64,000 bases of DNA, taken from the NCBI GenBank assembly GCA_003194525.1, contig NBIV01000087.1, forward strand, positions 1 through 64,000, written 5' to 3'. Of this stretch, positions 34,161 through 47,203 are shown piece after piece; the stretch's first letter is position 1; each line of letters starts with the position of its first letter. A program made the position numbers and the translations under genes. The notes under the pieces are model-generated. The model made no database searches. It saw only the letters and a program-made list of their open reading frames with translations, and was not told the DNA's origin. The stretch comes from Gracilariopsis chorda (Eukaryota; Rhodophyta; Florideophyceae; Gracilariales; Gracilariaceae).

Positions 34161-34295
34161 GGTCAGTTAACCCCGTCTTGTTCGACAATGCAACCCCACT
34201 AGCGCTCCACTGCTAGTGGTTCAGAATTCTGAGGCGGAACAGGCTCAGAACAACTGATTTCAGAAGTCTCCCCTACGGGAGAGGAGCCCTCAGAG

Positions 34296-37200
34296 TTGAG
34301 GTTGAAGGCGCCCGAGGCGTCACTGCCTCGCTCCCCGGTCAAAATCCTTACTAGGAAACAGGCCGTCTCAGACGTGAACTCTGAACACTTTGGTGTTCTG
34401 CGGCGACCGTGGAAACGTGTTCGAAACAACCGGTTCCCGGACAGAGTTTTGGTAATGGCCAAGAGAAACTACAAGGTATATGCTGACCTTGGCCTTTCCA
34501 CCCAGTTTATGGTGCGAGTTCTCACTGTTTTGGACACAGGTGCAGGCCCGAACTTCATTGTTGAGTCGCTCCTGCCACCGTCATTGCAGTCTCAGATCCG
34601 CCAAGGCGTGATACCAGAGGTCGCGGATGCGAATGATACCCCGTTATCAACGGTTGGGACAATCGACCTGGCCGTGCGCCTCGGCTCCTTTCTTGTGAAA
34701 CTTGACTTTATTGTTTGTCGGAAACTTGCCGCCCCTTTGATCTTGGGATGCGACTTCTGTGACAGATTCGTCGATGCAATCAGGCCCCGTCTAAGACGTG
34801 TACCGGCTGCGCAGAAACCCCCACCGGCTTCCCGGGACTCTACAAAGCTCCGCATTGCCGCGTCTGTCCAACTTCCACCGGAATCCCAAGTTTTGGTACG
34901 AGTCACTTCCCATCAACACGGTTTACGAGTAATTCAACCCCTTCCATCCCTATATGATGTGTATCAACTCGCCGTGGCGAATGGAATAGCTCAAATTGAG
35001 CCCGACAAACCGTTTAACGTGTTGGTCGCCAATCTAGGCTCTACGCCCCAGTCACTGGTGAAAAACCAAGTCATTGGTTCGGTAATGCCCCACCCCACCG
35101 CGATGGTTCCCACGAGAATGACCGTCGCCGATGTCCTCGGTCTCGTTCACTCTAAGGAGGGGGAGGACACTGCCGTCCAAATGCCCAAATGCTCGGATGC
35201 TCAGCCCGTTCCAACGAGTTACGACCGGATTGATCCCGTGAAAGAACTCGAGAAACTCGACCTCGGTCATGTGCCGGAATCGCTCCGTGAACGTCTCCGT
35301 GAGATGCTACGGAATTTCGCCACGATGTGGGATGGCTCCCTAGGGGAGATTACTACAACGTAGCACCGGATTGACTTGCTACCTGATACCAGGCCGACCG
35401 CTCAGCACCCCTATAGGGCAGGCGCTAAAGCTCGACAAGAGGAAGAATTCCAAGTGGAAAAGATGCTCCCAGCTGGAGTAATAGAACCGATTCAGTCGCC
35501 GTGGGCATCCCCAGTGGTACTGGCTCCGAAACTGGATGGATCCTGGCGCTTTTGCATCGACTACCATCGACTGAACGCCGTAAACATCAAGGATGTGTAC
35601 CCGATCCCACGAATGGATGAGTACATCGATGCACTCGGAAATGCTACCGTTTTCACGGCTCTAGACGCCAAATAGGGGTACTGGCAGGTGCCCGTCAGGG
35701 AACAGGACCGCTACAAGACTGCTTTTGTCTGTCACTCCGGACTCTACCGGTTCAAATGGATGCCTTTTGGTTTGACCAATGCTCCCGCTACTTTCCAGCG
35801 TGCTATTGACATACTACTGGCTCGCTTCAAATGGCGTACATGCCTCGTCTACCTGGACGATATCATAGTATTCTCAGATAATCTGGATGACCACCTCACA
35901 CACGTAAGAGATATCATGACCACGCTACGTGAGGCTGGAGTTACTCTCAAGTTGAGGAAATGTGAGTTCTTTACAGATACAGTGAAGTGCCTGGGCCACA
36001 TAATCCGCCCTGAGCGTGTGATGATCGAGGAAGCTCGAGTTAAGTCGCTCCGTCAAGCGAAGGAACCCGCCACTCAAACGGAACTACGCTCATTTCTAGG
36101 ATTAGTCAACGTCTATCGACGGTTTATCTCGAATTATGCGGACATCTCAGCACCCTTGAACGCGCTCCTGCGGAAAGGCCAACCACCGAAATTGGAACCC
36201 TTTACGCCCGTCGAGATGGAGGCGTTTAACTCCCTCAAGGAGGCTGTAACATCAGCACCGATCTTATCGTTACCGAAACCCGGACTACCGTTTACCGTAG
36301 ACACGGATGCTAGTGACTACCAAGTAGGTTGCACTCTCTTTCAGACAGCTCCCGAAGGAGAACGAACCCCTATTGGGTACTGGTCACGCTCACTGAATGT
36401 TCACGAGTGGAATTACCCCGTCTCGGAGAAAGAGTGTCTTGCAGTTGTGTGGGCACTCTCCACTCTCCGCCCCTATCTTATGGGTGTGCACTTCACCGTT
36501 TACACGGATCACTCGTCATTACGATGGCTCATGACAGTCTCTGAACCGTCAGGCCGCTTAATGCGTTGGAGGCTCCGCCTTGCGGAATTCGACTTCGAGG
36601 TGATCTACAAGAAGGGCACAAAGAACGCTCAGGCGGACGCGCTGTCGCGTTTACCCACGGATGGTGAAACTCTACCCGCTGGGGACGAGGACATTCCTTG
36701 CTTCGTATTCGACGCTCGAGAACCGGAGAACCCGGACCGTGAACCCGGTAACTCGGATGAAGAACCAGAATCGGATGATGAACTGGACGCACTACTCGTC
36801 TTGGACGATGCTCAGAAACCCCCACCGGGTAATTTCGTGCCAATACCCCCAGAGAAGATGGTCAGAGAACAACAAGGTGATCCCTTCTGTACTCAGATTC
36901 GCGCCCGACTTAATGGCGGTGCGCAACTCCCTTTCGAGGTGAATGATGTTTGATACCTCGTAAGGACGGGTCAAACAACCCCAAAGGTATTGGTACCGCA
37001 TACTCTACAATCTAGAGTGTTGCACTTGTCGCACTATGCGAAACTTGGTGGACACGCCGGTGGACGGCAACTTTACCTCACGTTGCGACGGAGTTACTAT
37101 TGGCCAGCCATGGCTGTGGACTGCTACGCGACTGTGCGGTCATGCACGGAGTGTGCCAAAAACCGGGTCAAACTCTGGAAGCACTCAACGAAGTTGAACT

Positions 37201-39722
37201 TATTCCCAGCACAGGCCTCTCTCGAGTTTGTCGCACTTGACCTCACGGGACAGCTGCTCACCACAAAGCGTGGCCATAAGGTTTTGCTCGTTATCACGGA
37301 TCGTTTCTCCAAGTTGGTTGGCACCGTACCTTTACGGAAGATATCCGCTTTCGCGGCGGCTCAAGCCTTCGTCACCCATTGGGTATTTGTCTACGGACCA
37401 CCGGTTAACATTCTATCCGATAACGGAAAGCAATTCGCATCGCGATTCTTTGAGAACGTGTGTCGGATTCTCGATATCAAGAATATGTTCACAACGACCT
37501 ACCACCCCCAGTGTAGTGGGCAATTCGAGCGGTTTAACCGAACGCTGTGAGCCTCTCTCCGTTCTTACGTTGCTGATCACCCCAAAACATGGGACCTGTA
37601 CACTGACGCCTTGACGTTTGCGTATAACACACAGGTACACCATACAACGGGTTTGAATCCATTTGAATTGGCACTTTTGCGTCATCCGCCCGCCGTAGCG
37701 TTGGAACCCCAGCCTACGCTGGCAAACTTCCCTTCCATGAAGGATTATCGCCAACGATGGAAAGCGTGGCTTACGAAGTTAATCCTGGCCGCCCGGAGCT
37801 CCATGGCACGAGCACAGGCCGCGTACAAGCGTGATTTTGACTCTCGCGTACGAGTTACAGCTCCGCCAATTATGGAGGGTGACTACGTCTTCGTCCGTAA
37901 GGAGCACTGGAACCCTGATAAGGAGAAACGCCATAAGCTCTCACCCGCCGTGGACGGTACCTACAAGGTCATATCAGTGGATAACGACACCTTAGTGGTG
38001 GAAATGAACGACGCTCATGAGCGGATCTCCCGCGATCGCGTTGTTATGGCACCGCCACCCTCCGTAAAGGTTGCTTATCAAGATGAGAACCAACACACAC
38101 CAGTGGAACAACCCACATCTGTGGTTAACAGGCCTTCTGTGTCGCCACACCCTTCAAGGGGACTCTCGGATATACCGTCCTTATCGGACGCAGGACCGAA
38201 TGGCCTTTCTTCTCTAACGCCACCGCGCGGTGTCTATCCCCGCAGTTTGGGCGCTTCTACCACTCCCCATGCCGCTCCGTCTAAGTAGGGGGAGGGGGAC
38301 CCTAAGACTGAAACCGCTTCGTCGCGTCATGACAACCGTGGTGCACGAACCTCCGGACACATCGAAAAGGATAATAGTTGACCGAGAGCTCCATCTACTG
38401 ACGTGCAATCTTCGCATTTGCGCGCTACAGCTACCGCTGAACCCTCTCGAGGAAGTTCTACCGCACCTGCGCCAGATTGCACTCCCCACTGGGATTCTAG
38501 TCGTCAAAATGCACCACGCAGTGGGAAGTCTCTCGCCAAAGTGAAATTGTCGCAGGAAACTAATCACGTTCGTGATACTGAACCGGCTGTGCCGTCGAGC
38601 GTTGATCTGCATTCTGTGTGTCACGGTTCGTCAACAACAGCTACGCTGGATAATGCAGAGCAGGCCCTCGCTGGATCCTCTGAGCCCACTACACCGGACG
38701 TGGTAACTCCTACTGCACGGCAGAACACACCAGCCAGGCCGGGCAAGCACACCGTACAGGACGGAAGGAAAACGACCAGCAAGCTGGATTCTGGTTTAGG
38801 ACCATCGCGCAGTCGCGAACTCACTCCGAGTGTCTCGGTTGATCCCGACAGTGTCGCCGAAGTCGCACCGGTCACTCCGGAAGGAAAGCACGTCAAAGAC
38901 GGAAATACTTCGTCGCCGAAGTGAGCCAACACACCAGCAGCGCCGTTGCAACCGCCCTCACGTGAGGAGGCGGAACTCGACACGGCGCGGGCAACCCTAG
39001 ACCATCCGTTGCAAACGAAACGTGACCCCGACACCGTACGGACGGCAAAGGCACCAATCACCGCCCGAGGCGAGCCGACGCGTACTGTACGACGCACCGT
39101 GGTGCAACCGACTTCGTCGTCTGAAGCACCCCCGTCAAGACGGATATCTACACAAAAACCAGTGGTTTGCAACCCAGATGCTCATTTTACAGATGAGTTA
39201 GAAGTCCCTCAAAGGGTGTCGTCAATAGAAGCCCCCTCAAGAAGTGAAGAAACCGCGAAGCGGGATACTTTAACCCACAGCCAGGGTCCCGATACGCACC
39301 GTCAAGTGGTCGACGTAACCGGCCGTGCCAAGGATCTCCAGGCCCGCGAAGCGGATCAACCTACCCGGAAACCAGTTAGTGACCCCTCTAAAGGCATGGA
39401 AAGGCAGTACCAAGCCATGCCCCTTCCGGGGAAGACTGTCCAACACCCACCAGTGGTGATAGAGCCTGCCGTGAAGGACGCGATAATGCGAACAAGACGA
39501 GGCCGGGAAGTCTACAAACTGGAGTTTGTTATTGACCACATTTTGGAACATTTTTACCACCCAGATGGTTACATCCAGTACCGCGTACGCTGGTACGGTT
39601 TCTGGCCCGAATATGATTCGGATGAGCCGATAGAGCACCTCCCACGTTCGAAAGTGGTGTCATATCATCGCAGAACGCGAACGGGAATCCCGGCATCGGT
39701 GATAAACGCCCAAGTGGGATAA
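34296..39722 (+). pseudogene. pol: Pol and chromodomain region of copy D
   Basis: Fossil pol. The protease active site LDTGAGPNFIVESLLPP is near 34530. RT starts about 35430 and has its polymerase motif YLDDIIVFSDN near 35855. RNase H lies about 36290-36650 (VDTDASDYQVG, then NAQADALSRLP). The integrase zinc module lies about 37020-37160, the DDE core to about 37670 and the C-terminal SH3-like part to about 38060. A variable tail, rich in Pro, Thr and Ser, leads to the chromodomain at about 39510-39700 (YIQYRVRWYGFWPEYDS). Broken in several places. Confidence 0.88.
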
Positions 39723-40053
39723 GCAAGCCACTGCGGTGGAAGGAAGGAAAGGAAGGATCGAGTTGTCGTGTGGAAAGGAAGAAAGGAAAGGAAAGAAGAA
39801 GGAACACAAGTCAAATTGGATTTTATTCGATACGATCGACGGAACACCGACTAGTCGAAAGACTACACTACGTCACAAGGTTGCACCCCCATGGTGAGGG
39901 AACACGCCCCGTTACGGGTTGTAACCGCCCCCATGTCGGTGGTTATTTTCCTAGAGTCGGGCGATCAGAGCATCCCGTTTCCATCGGTATACATCGCCAG
40001 AAGGGCATTATTGAACACCGCAGTCGTGTGGAACCACGGCGCCAGCCGGAGAG

Positions 40054-40443
40054 TCATCGCATTTTGTGAAGGCTGCAGCCGACCAGAATGTCGTACGACG
40101 GCCACGCTGCCGTTGGATACCCTCCCGCGGGAGCCGCACTCGCATTTGCGCCTGTTTGTTGCGACGGAGTCGGGAGACCGCTCTGCGGTAGAGGCACGGA
40201 ATGAAATCCGGAGAAGTACTGTAACGGTGTGTTGTTGCCGTTGCTTTTGTTGTTCATCGTAGATGAAGGAAGCCGAGGAATCGGAGAAGAAGGCCGCAAA
40301 AGCGTGTGTGTTGTTGCAGGAACCTCGTGAAAGTTGCTCGCAGATTCGCTGTTCGCAGCTATGTGCTCGTCACCCAGAGTGGGATGGAGAACCGGCGAGC
40401 CGGACTTACATTTATGCACGCTTCCCGGTGCTTCTTTTGCCAT
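40054..40443 (-). pseudogene. Antisense coding region of copy D, unknown product
   Basis: A reverse-strand frame of about 130 residues between the chromodomain and the 3' LTR. It shares YFSGFHSVPLPQSG and a later SYDILVG with the antisense region of copy B (FFSGFPTAPLLSSAG; SYYELVS). The region is much shorter here than in copy B, so most of the gene is gone. Function unknown. Confidence 0.55.
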
Positions 40444-40478
40444 CTTTGATGTCGTACTCGCACCTCAGGAGGAGGATA

Positions 40479-41368
40479 TGAAGTGCAATCCTCTTGAGGG
40501 AGGTTTCCATGGACTTGGTGTTTTTGCCGCTTTAGCGTGTTTATGATTATTACCGCCATTAGCGGGTGTCTCAGCCCTCAGCGGATCCGCACTGTGCACC
40601 AGGTGCAAACCTGTGCATGCGCCGTGTGCCGCCCAAGGCGTGAGTGGACGATGTGTGACACGGATAGTCAAGAGGAGGTTGGCACCACAGTGTGGACATT
40701 TAGTTAACTTATATTTACTATTTATAATTTATCTACGCTACAGTAGGGAGATTACTACACTATATAATGGCTCGGCGACCCCGCCTTGACACTGAGTAAA
40801 ATTCCCCAGCCAGGGTTCTTGGCTCTAAGTCTTTTCCGCTTTCGTGATTCTTCTACACTCCTCGGAGGTTAAGCCGCGTTACTAACGGTAGACCTATCCA
40901 CCCTGCGTCACCAGGAGTATCACCGCCTTGGGCGTTTGTCACTTAACTCACCACCGCCGTGTTCTCACCCTTTTATAGGGTTCCTTTGTACCTTTTTCCG
41001 TGGCCCCATTGGCCCACACCCCCGTCGCCCCAATCGGGCATCCCCCGTATTTCCCTTACCCCACTCTCGTGGTTTCTACCCCTTTGTGTGGTTGCTCGTC
41101 ACCGTTGAAGCGTGTCTCTCGTGCCGGTATCCCGTGCCGTCTTCCCCCACTTACGTGGACTCGTACTCCTTGGAAGGGCTGTTTTCCCATTCGCGGTGAT
41201 CCTAATCCTACCGTTTCAACTCTCCCCGCTTGGCGTGAGGGTGAGCCTCGGCTTTACAACCCGACTTCGTCCTGCTCATCCGGAGAGGCTCCGTTCGCTG
41301 TGTTACCCTCCAGAGGGAAAGATCCGAACGTCTTCGTGTGTTGTCCCGCTTGCGGGTATTGCACTACA
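40479..41368 (+). repeat. 3' LTR of copy D
   Basis: 890 bp, aligned end to end with 31157-32046 without gaps that I could see. It starts TGAAGTGCAA and ends TTGCACTACA, so its 10-bp terminal inverted repeat is better kept than in the 5' LTR. Confidence 0.95.
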
Positions 41369-41373
41369 TATGC
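41369..41373 (+). repeat. Target-site duplication of copy D, right
   Basis: TATGC, identical to 31152-31156. Copy C's gag sequence continues from here. Confidence 0.92.
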
Positions 41374-44300
41374 CACAGGGAACGCCATCCAGGTGGCAGT
41401 ACTCGCATTGCGAGATACTAAACAGAAGCCGGATGAGTCGGAAACTGCATTTTCCACGCGGCTGAACAAGGCATTCCACCGCTGTGGGAATGTATATTCC
41501 GCTCAGGAGCGGTGTACCATGTTCGTTGATGGACTTGACCCTGCCATAACGACCTTAGTTGCCCGACATTGGGAAGATCGTCAGAGAATCTCGTATCTCG
41601 AGCTCGTACAATTCGCCCAGGCCAAGGGGGATGCCCTCCGCGCGAGTAAAGGGGCGAAGACACGCTCCCATAAGGTCCTCGATATCGAAGGAAGGACACC
41701 TTCACTACCCCTGAGTAATGGCTACACTCGTAGGGACTACAATAATATGCACTTCGTACAGAGTGAAGTCCAATCTCTACCGACCACGGAGCTACCGTCT
41801 TCCATGGAGACCTCGACAGAGGAAGCAGATCCTTCGCTGTACGTTGGCAACACCCGAAATGTTCCAGCATTGCCGGTGCCCTACTCCAATGGAGTCAACC
41901 GCCGACGCCCCGGTTGGAAGGACCCCTATCCCCCGCGACAGGATCGCCGACCGCAGATAGCGGAAAAATTCCGGACCATCATCTGCAACCTTTGCTACCG
42001 TCCGGGACATGTCTCCACGAACTGTTTCCTTACGCTCAAGGAAATGGAAAAGGTGATCCTTCATTACGAATCATTGACTTCTGCCAAGAAAGAGAGAGTC
42101 CCCGTTACCTCTTAATTGCGGGCTAAGTCGGATTTCCCCCGCTCGTTGGTGGCCTCTCAGCCACAGCAGCCGGATAACCGTCCTCCACTTTCTCAAGGTG
42201 GGAACATACCTGCCCCTGCTGGGCCCCAAGCTCCGCAGGAAAGCGATGAACCTGTTCAGAAAAACTGAGCATGGGAGTCTCCTTTCAAGGAGGGGTGCCC
42301 CCAACGCCGAGGTTAGAGGCACCCGAGGCTGCGCAGCCTTGCTCCCCGGTCAAAATCCTCACCAAGAAAATGGCCACCACAGACATGGACTCAGAACAAT
42401 TGGCTGTTCTTCGTTTTCCGTGGATACGGTCTAAAAATAACCGGATTCTGGAACGAGTCCTGGTCATAGCGAAACGGAACTACAAAGTGTATGCCGAACT
42501 AGGGGTTTCGAACCAATACATGGTCCGACAACTGTCCGTCCTCGATACGGGTGCTGGTCCAAATTTTTTGGTTCACTCTCTCTTGCCCCCGCATCTTCGA
42601 CAGCGGATTCGCTCGGCGCCCGCGATCGATCTCGCCAACACCAACAATAACCTGCTTTCTATCGTGAGAGCAATTGACCTCATCGTGAGGTTAGGCCGCT
42701 GCGTGGTACAGCTCCAGTTCCTGGTTTGTCGAGAACTGGCAGCGCCGATGATACTAGGATGTGACTTTCGCGACCGATTCCTCGAATATATTCGACCTCG
42801 GGAGAAAACAGTCGAGTTGATCGACGGAACAACAATACCAATCGTTCGGAAACCGCTTGGATGGGCGTTTAAGAAACAGGTACCGTTACCGGTCGCCCAA
42901 CAACCGTTGGAGAAAAACCGCGCATCGACGAAGCTACGGGTTGCAAGTTCGACGTGTATTCCCCCGCACTCACAGGCGTGGATCACTGTATCATCCCCCA
43001 AGCATTGCTTTCAGACGGTTCAGCCATTGCCCTCACTATATGAGAAATCCCAACTTGCGTTGGCCAACGGGGTTGTCCTCGTAGAACCCAACACCGCGTT
43101 CAAGGTGCTAACCGTTAATTTCAGCTCCAACCAACAATGGCTGGTTTAACACCAGGTGATTGGTTCAGTTCTACCACACCCAGTGGCCATCGTACCTACC
43201 AAGGTCTCTACGGCCGAGGTTCTTGGGATCCTCGAACTTAAAGAGGGGGAGGAAAATGGATCCGAATCACATCTGGCCTCTGAGCTGGAGGAAAAGCCGG
43301 ACTCACCCGGAAGCGAGCGAAAGGACCCCGTCGAGGAACTCGAGTCTCTGGACTTTAGCCATGGCCCGGAGACACACCGTGAGAAGCTCCGGGATATGCT
43401 GCGGGAAGTCACCCAAATGTGGGACGGGTCCCTGGGGAAAATTGGCATCACCGAACATCGGATTGACTTACTCCCGGATACGCGGCCAATCTCACAACAC
43501 CCTTACAGGGCAAGGCCGACAGCTCAGGAAAAGGAAAAAACCCAGGTCGAGAAGATGCTCCGGGCAGGTGTCATCGAGCCTGCGCAGTCTCCATGGGCTT
43601 CGCCAGTGGTGCTCGTCCCTAAACAGTACAAGAAAGAATTCCTCAATGCCCAGGCTGACGCTCTTTCCCGCCTGCCAACTGCGGTGGAAGCAGAACCAGT
43701 CGATGACCTGGACATGCCCTGCTTCCTCGTGGAAGAAGGGGAGGACGATACCGAGGAATCGGACGACGTCGACATATTTGACGCCATCTTGGCCGCAGTG
43801 TCAGCGGAGCCGCCATTGGGTTCTTTTGTGGCGATAACCCCGGAAGAAATGGTCTGCGAACAGCAGACCGACCCGTTGTGTACGGAGATTCGATCCCGTC
43901 TCAACGGGGTGCCCAGAAACCCTTCGTCACGAACGACCAGGGATACCTCGTGAGGACAGTTGCCGAACGTCCACAGATAGTGGTGCCTCACTCGCTGCAG
44001 TCTCGAGTGCTGAGCCTCGCCCATTAAGCGAAGCTGAGCGCCCACCCCGGTGTAAGGAAGTTGTACTACACCCTGCATAAGGACCTTTACTGGCCTGCCA
44101 TTGCGGTAGATGCATATGCCACGGTACATGGGTGCTCCGATTGTGCTCGGAACCGCGTCAAGTTGCGGAAATACTCCAAAACGCTGGTACTCTTCCCTGC
44201 TCGGGCTCCCTTGGAGTTCGTCGCGATCGATATCTTCGGAGAATTTATCCGAACACGCCGGGGAAACCGATACTTGTTGGTCATCACAGACCGCTTCTCA

Positions 44301-44790
44301 AAGTTAGTGCGGACAGTACCTCTTTCGAAGATATCCGCTTCCACGGTTGCACAATCGTTTGTAACCCATTGGGTATTCACTTATGGGCCACCGATTGATT
44401 TGTTATCGGACAATGGATCGCAGTTCACCGCGAAATTCTTCCAGTACGTATGCCGGATCTTGGACATACAGAACTAGTTTACGACCACCTACTATCCGCA
44501 AAGTAATGGACAGGTGGAGAGGTTCAACTGCACGATGCTCAATGCATTACGGACATTCATAGCGGACCACCCCACTGATTGGGACCTCCACATGGACGCT
44601 GTGACCTACACTTACAACACGCAGGTGCCCCGAGTTACCGGATTCTCACCGTTTGACCTCGTGCTGTCGAAGATTCCACCATCGGTGGCCATTGAGCCCC
44701 AACCTACTTTGGACAATTTCCCGTCGCCACGCTTCCGCCGTGACGCTTGGAGTGCATGGCAGAAGACCATTGTACCCGTTGTACAACAGA
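41369..44790 (+). mobile_element. Ty3/Gypsy chromovirus, copy C (right piece)
   Basis: Continuation of copy C after the nested copy D: the rest of gag (to about 42115, with a CCHC knuckle CNLCYRPGHVSTNC near 41985-42030), protease (LDTGAGPNFLVHSLLPP near 42545), a shortened RT/RNase H part, and integrase (about 43850-44790, with FVAIDIFGEF and LLSDNGSQFT). It stops inside the integrase C-terminal region, where pogo-like sequence begins. It is broken and incomplete. Its LTR partner on the right is not in the window. Confidence 0.88.
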
Positions 44791-44794
44791 ATTT

Positions 44795-46402
44795 GTCACT
44801 ACGTCCGAGGACACGTTCTTGAACCCATTCAATACTGTTCTGGAAGACCTTGAATTATTCACGAATGCCAGTTCTTCTTTCATTGAGCGTACTGTTAGCA
44901 AGTCGGCTTCATTACCGGCACCGATTGCTCTGTTCTTCGTTGATGGTTTACCGGCTTTGGGTAGAGGTAGGGCACGTTCTCTCAACAATTTGTTCACAAC
45001 ATAAGAGTTGCGCATAAGTAGCGCTATCTCGGCGAGAACTGATGAGGGTTTATTGCCAGAAAGCGTCATCGAATGAATTTGTGTCATGAGCAACCGATTG
45101 CTACGCTGATTGGAGTAGGATTCTCTGCTCTCAAGGTGAAAAGTGTCGTGATCAATGACAAATCCACTGGCCAACGTGCGTTGGGAAACGGTACTCCGTC
45201 GTGATGATTCAAACGGATCTAAAAATCTGTAGTCCATAGGCCACATTCGGGCCTCCTCGAAATCTTTCTTCACAACAGCTGGCGTTATCGCATGGAATCT
45301 TGCAATGCCCATTTTTATCTTAAGGGCTACGTTAGCGTGCGAGATGTAGCATTTTCGCATAAGAGAGTCCCGTGTTTTTCTGATACTTACCTGGAAAGCT
45401 TTGTTCACAGCCTTCTCACATGGCTGCAGAAAGTTTTTTTGTGTTCGCGGGCAGCTTCACGACCTCAATATTCACTGACGCACACAACTCGAGCCATTTG
45501 ATGCTTTCTCTGGAGCTTTGCCCATCTAAAATCAGTAAAACATTCTTCCCTGCCGGTACCACCGTTCGGATATACTCTGTTATATGCTTCACAACGAGCA
45601 GAATGTTCTTGGAGTCTACAGATCCCTTCTCGCTCATCAGTAAACATGTGGCATCAGGACACCAGTTATTCATGGTAAGTCAGTGGGGTCTACCGTACTC
45701 TTCCAGAAAGTCATGACGGTGCAGCAGTTCAAGCCAGTGTGACATTTTTCGTTTTCCGACGAAACTCATTATCAACGGCACTTTGTGACCTGCTGCTGAC
45801 ACCCAGACTCCTGCAGTAATGTGTTTTCTTTTTTGTTTCATCCAAAGACGAGTACCTCCACGGTGACTGTCGGATGGGCAAAAACATTTGACTCTCTTCC
45901 CGAACTCCGGCAGAAATCTGGATTCATCTTAGTTCCACAGAAGGCTTGGATCTGCCAAAAGTCTCAAGTGCTTCTTATCCATTTCGATCAAGACGTTTTT
46001 CGAAGTTCTCACATGATGGAAAGACTGAGCTGCAAGCCTCGCTGCCGTAATGTTTTCTGCGACCCAGAACGTCACATTCCTTTATTGCTATCGACACCGT
46101 CTCAAAGTATTGCTTGATGGCAGTTTTTACTTGTATCCAACTCTTTTAGCCGCTGCAATACCGGCGAGAATCATTTTCAGTTGAGCATAATCGATTGCGA
46201 ATCCTCTTCGTGCTGCTTCATATGAGCAGTTTACAAGAAGGAGTTGTTCAGGTACTTCTACCACACATTTTCGGCCGGCATGATGGCTAGTTGGATCTAA
46301 TCGCTTATTTTGTGCCCGTTTGTTTCCGCTCTTCAAAAAATTGTGAATGTGGTGTACCGTAGATGGCAATAAGTTTGACTCTTTCGCATTTTTGGGAATC
46401 AA
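44795..46402 (-). mobile_element. pogo/Tc1-like DNA transposon, decayed
   Basis: Reverse-strand transposase remnant. The N-part (46402-46127) has GRKCVVEVPEQLLLV, typical of the pogo/Tc5 DNA-binding region. The middle carries GVWVSAAGHKVPLIMSFVGK (about 45810-45750). The DDE core has VLLILDGQSSRESIKWLEL and VKLPANT (about 45550-45440), and LQPCEKAVNKAF follows in the next frame (about 45430-45395), matching the pogo LQPLD block. The C-part runs to about 44800. Stops and at least one single-base frame slip (between LPANT and LQPC) show that it is dead. It lies against the broken end of copy C. Terminal repeats were not found. Confidence 0.75.
45327..45390 (-). other. Intron in the pogo-like transposase
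   Basis: A 64-nt intron with donor GTAAGTATC, branch GCTAACG and acceptor GTAG. It lies just after NKAFQ, and the frame continues after it as ALKIKMGIARFHAITPAVV, the usual conserved helix after the LQPLD block. Size and signals match the host introns in this window. Confidence 0.65.
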
Positions 46403-47042
46403 ATAGCCTTTTTAGAGACGTTTCAGTGCTGTGCGACGTCTTCGTCGTTAAACGTTTCGTTTTTTATGCTTTCGCTTGTATATGCCGGACATAAACCGCA
46501 TGGAATGCGGCCTGAAGGTCTTTTGTTGGCATTGGGACCAAAGTTGTGTGAAAAACAAGCTGCTGCTTTTAACTACTGCGGTGTTGCTGACGGTGATGGC
46601 TCTTGGTTCGTAAATTCAAGACCATTATTTCAGTGTCATTAAGAAAATAGCCATGCCAATTTGAGCCGTGCATCAATTTGAGCCTTCCGGGAGGGCTAGT
46701 TGTTGCGATGTATGCACCTTTGGCCAGGGCAATTAGCTCGACGCTACTCTAGCCCAAGCTCAGCCCCCTCTTGCCGCTAGAGCGTGGCTCTTTGTCGACA
46801 GTTGCCATTGTGAGGGAGGGATGTGTGGTGTAGCGGAGGGATGCGTGCGTTTGAAAGCGTTGGATGGGGTACAAGTAGTATGGTCCTGAGATTATAATTT
46901 GGGAATCAGACGCATAATCTTAAATTATGGTCTGAGATTGGCCTCGGACTAAAATTTGGTACAGGTTGTTGTCACAAGACAGACAGCATAGCCACGTAGA
47001 ACGAGCGACGGCGGGCAAGCACACTTTAAGCATCGAGACCTC
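46403..47042. other. Intergenic, no gene seen
   Basis: Probably the left flank of the pogo-like element's 5' side followed by unique DNA. A direct repeat CAATTTGAGCC occurs twice near 46656 and 46675. No coding signal on either strand. Confidence 0.3.
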
Positions 47043-47203
47043 AGCATCTCCAACAATAAAGAAAGCTACGGGCTTCACCTTCATTGCTCCCACACGGGTT
47101 TTGTGGTATGGGATTGTGCGTTGGGGTTTATTTTTTCTAAAATCCTCGGTCCATACCCCAAACCAGAAACATTTGGGGTATGGGTCTGCGCGCTGGAGAT
47201 GCT
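47043..47203. mobile_element. MITE-like element, 161 bp
   Basis: Ends AGCATCTCCA (47043-47052) and TGGAGATGCT (47194-47203), a perfect 10-bp inverted repeat. Inside is a 12-bp perfect hairpin CCATACCCCAAA (47151-47162) / TTTGGGGTATGG (47172-47183). No coding. Ends of the GAGCATCTCCA type recur in many plant short transposons. I saw no exact target duplication. Confidence 0.5.

Larger units (their letters stand above)
31157..41368 (+). mobile_element. Ty3/Gypsy chromovirus, copy D, nested in copy C
   Basis: Complete-length chromovirus of 10.2 kb: 5' LTR (31157-32046), primer-binding site (32050), gag (about 32160-34160), protease to integrase (about 34300-37950), tail, chromodomain (about 39500-39710), purine-rich tract, antisense region (40054-40443), polypurine tract and 3' LTR (40479-41368), flanked by TATGC. 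The two LTRs are equal in length and differ at about 18-20 of 890 positions by my count (roughly 2%), so this is the youngest datable copy here. It is nevertheless broken, with roughly ten breaks. Confidence 0.95.
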
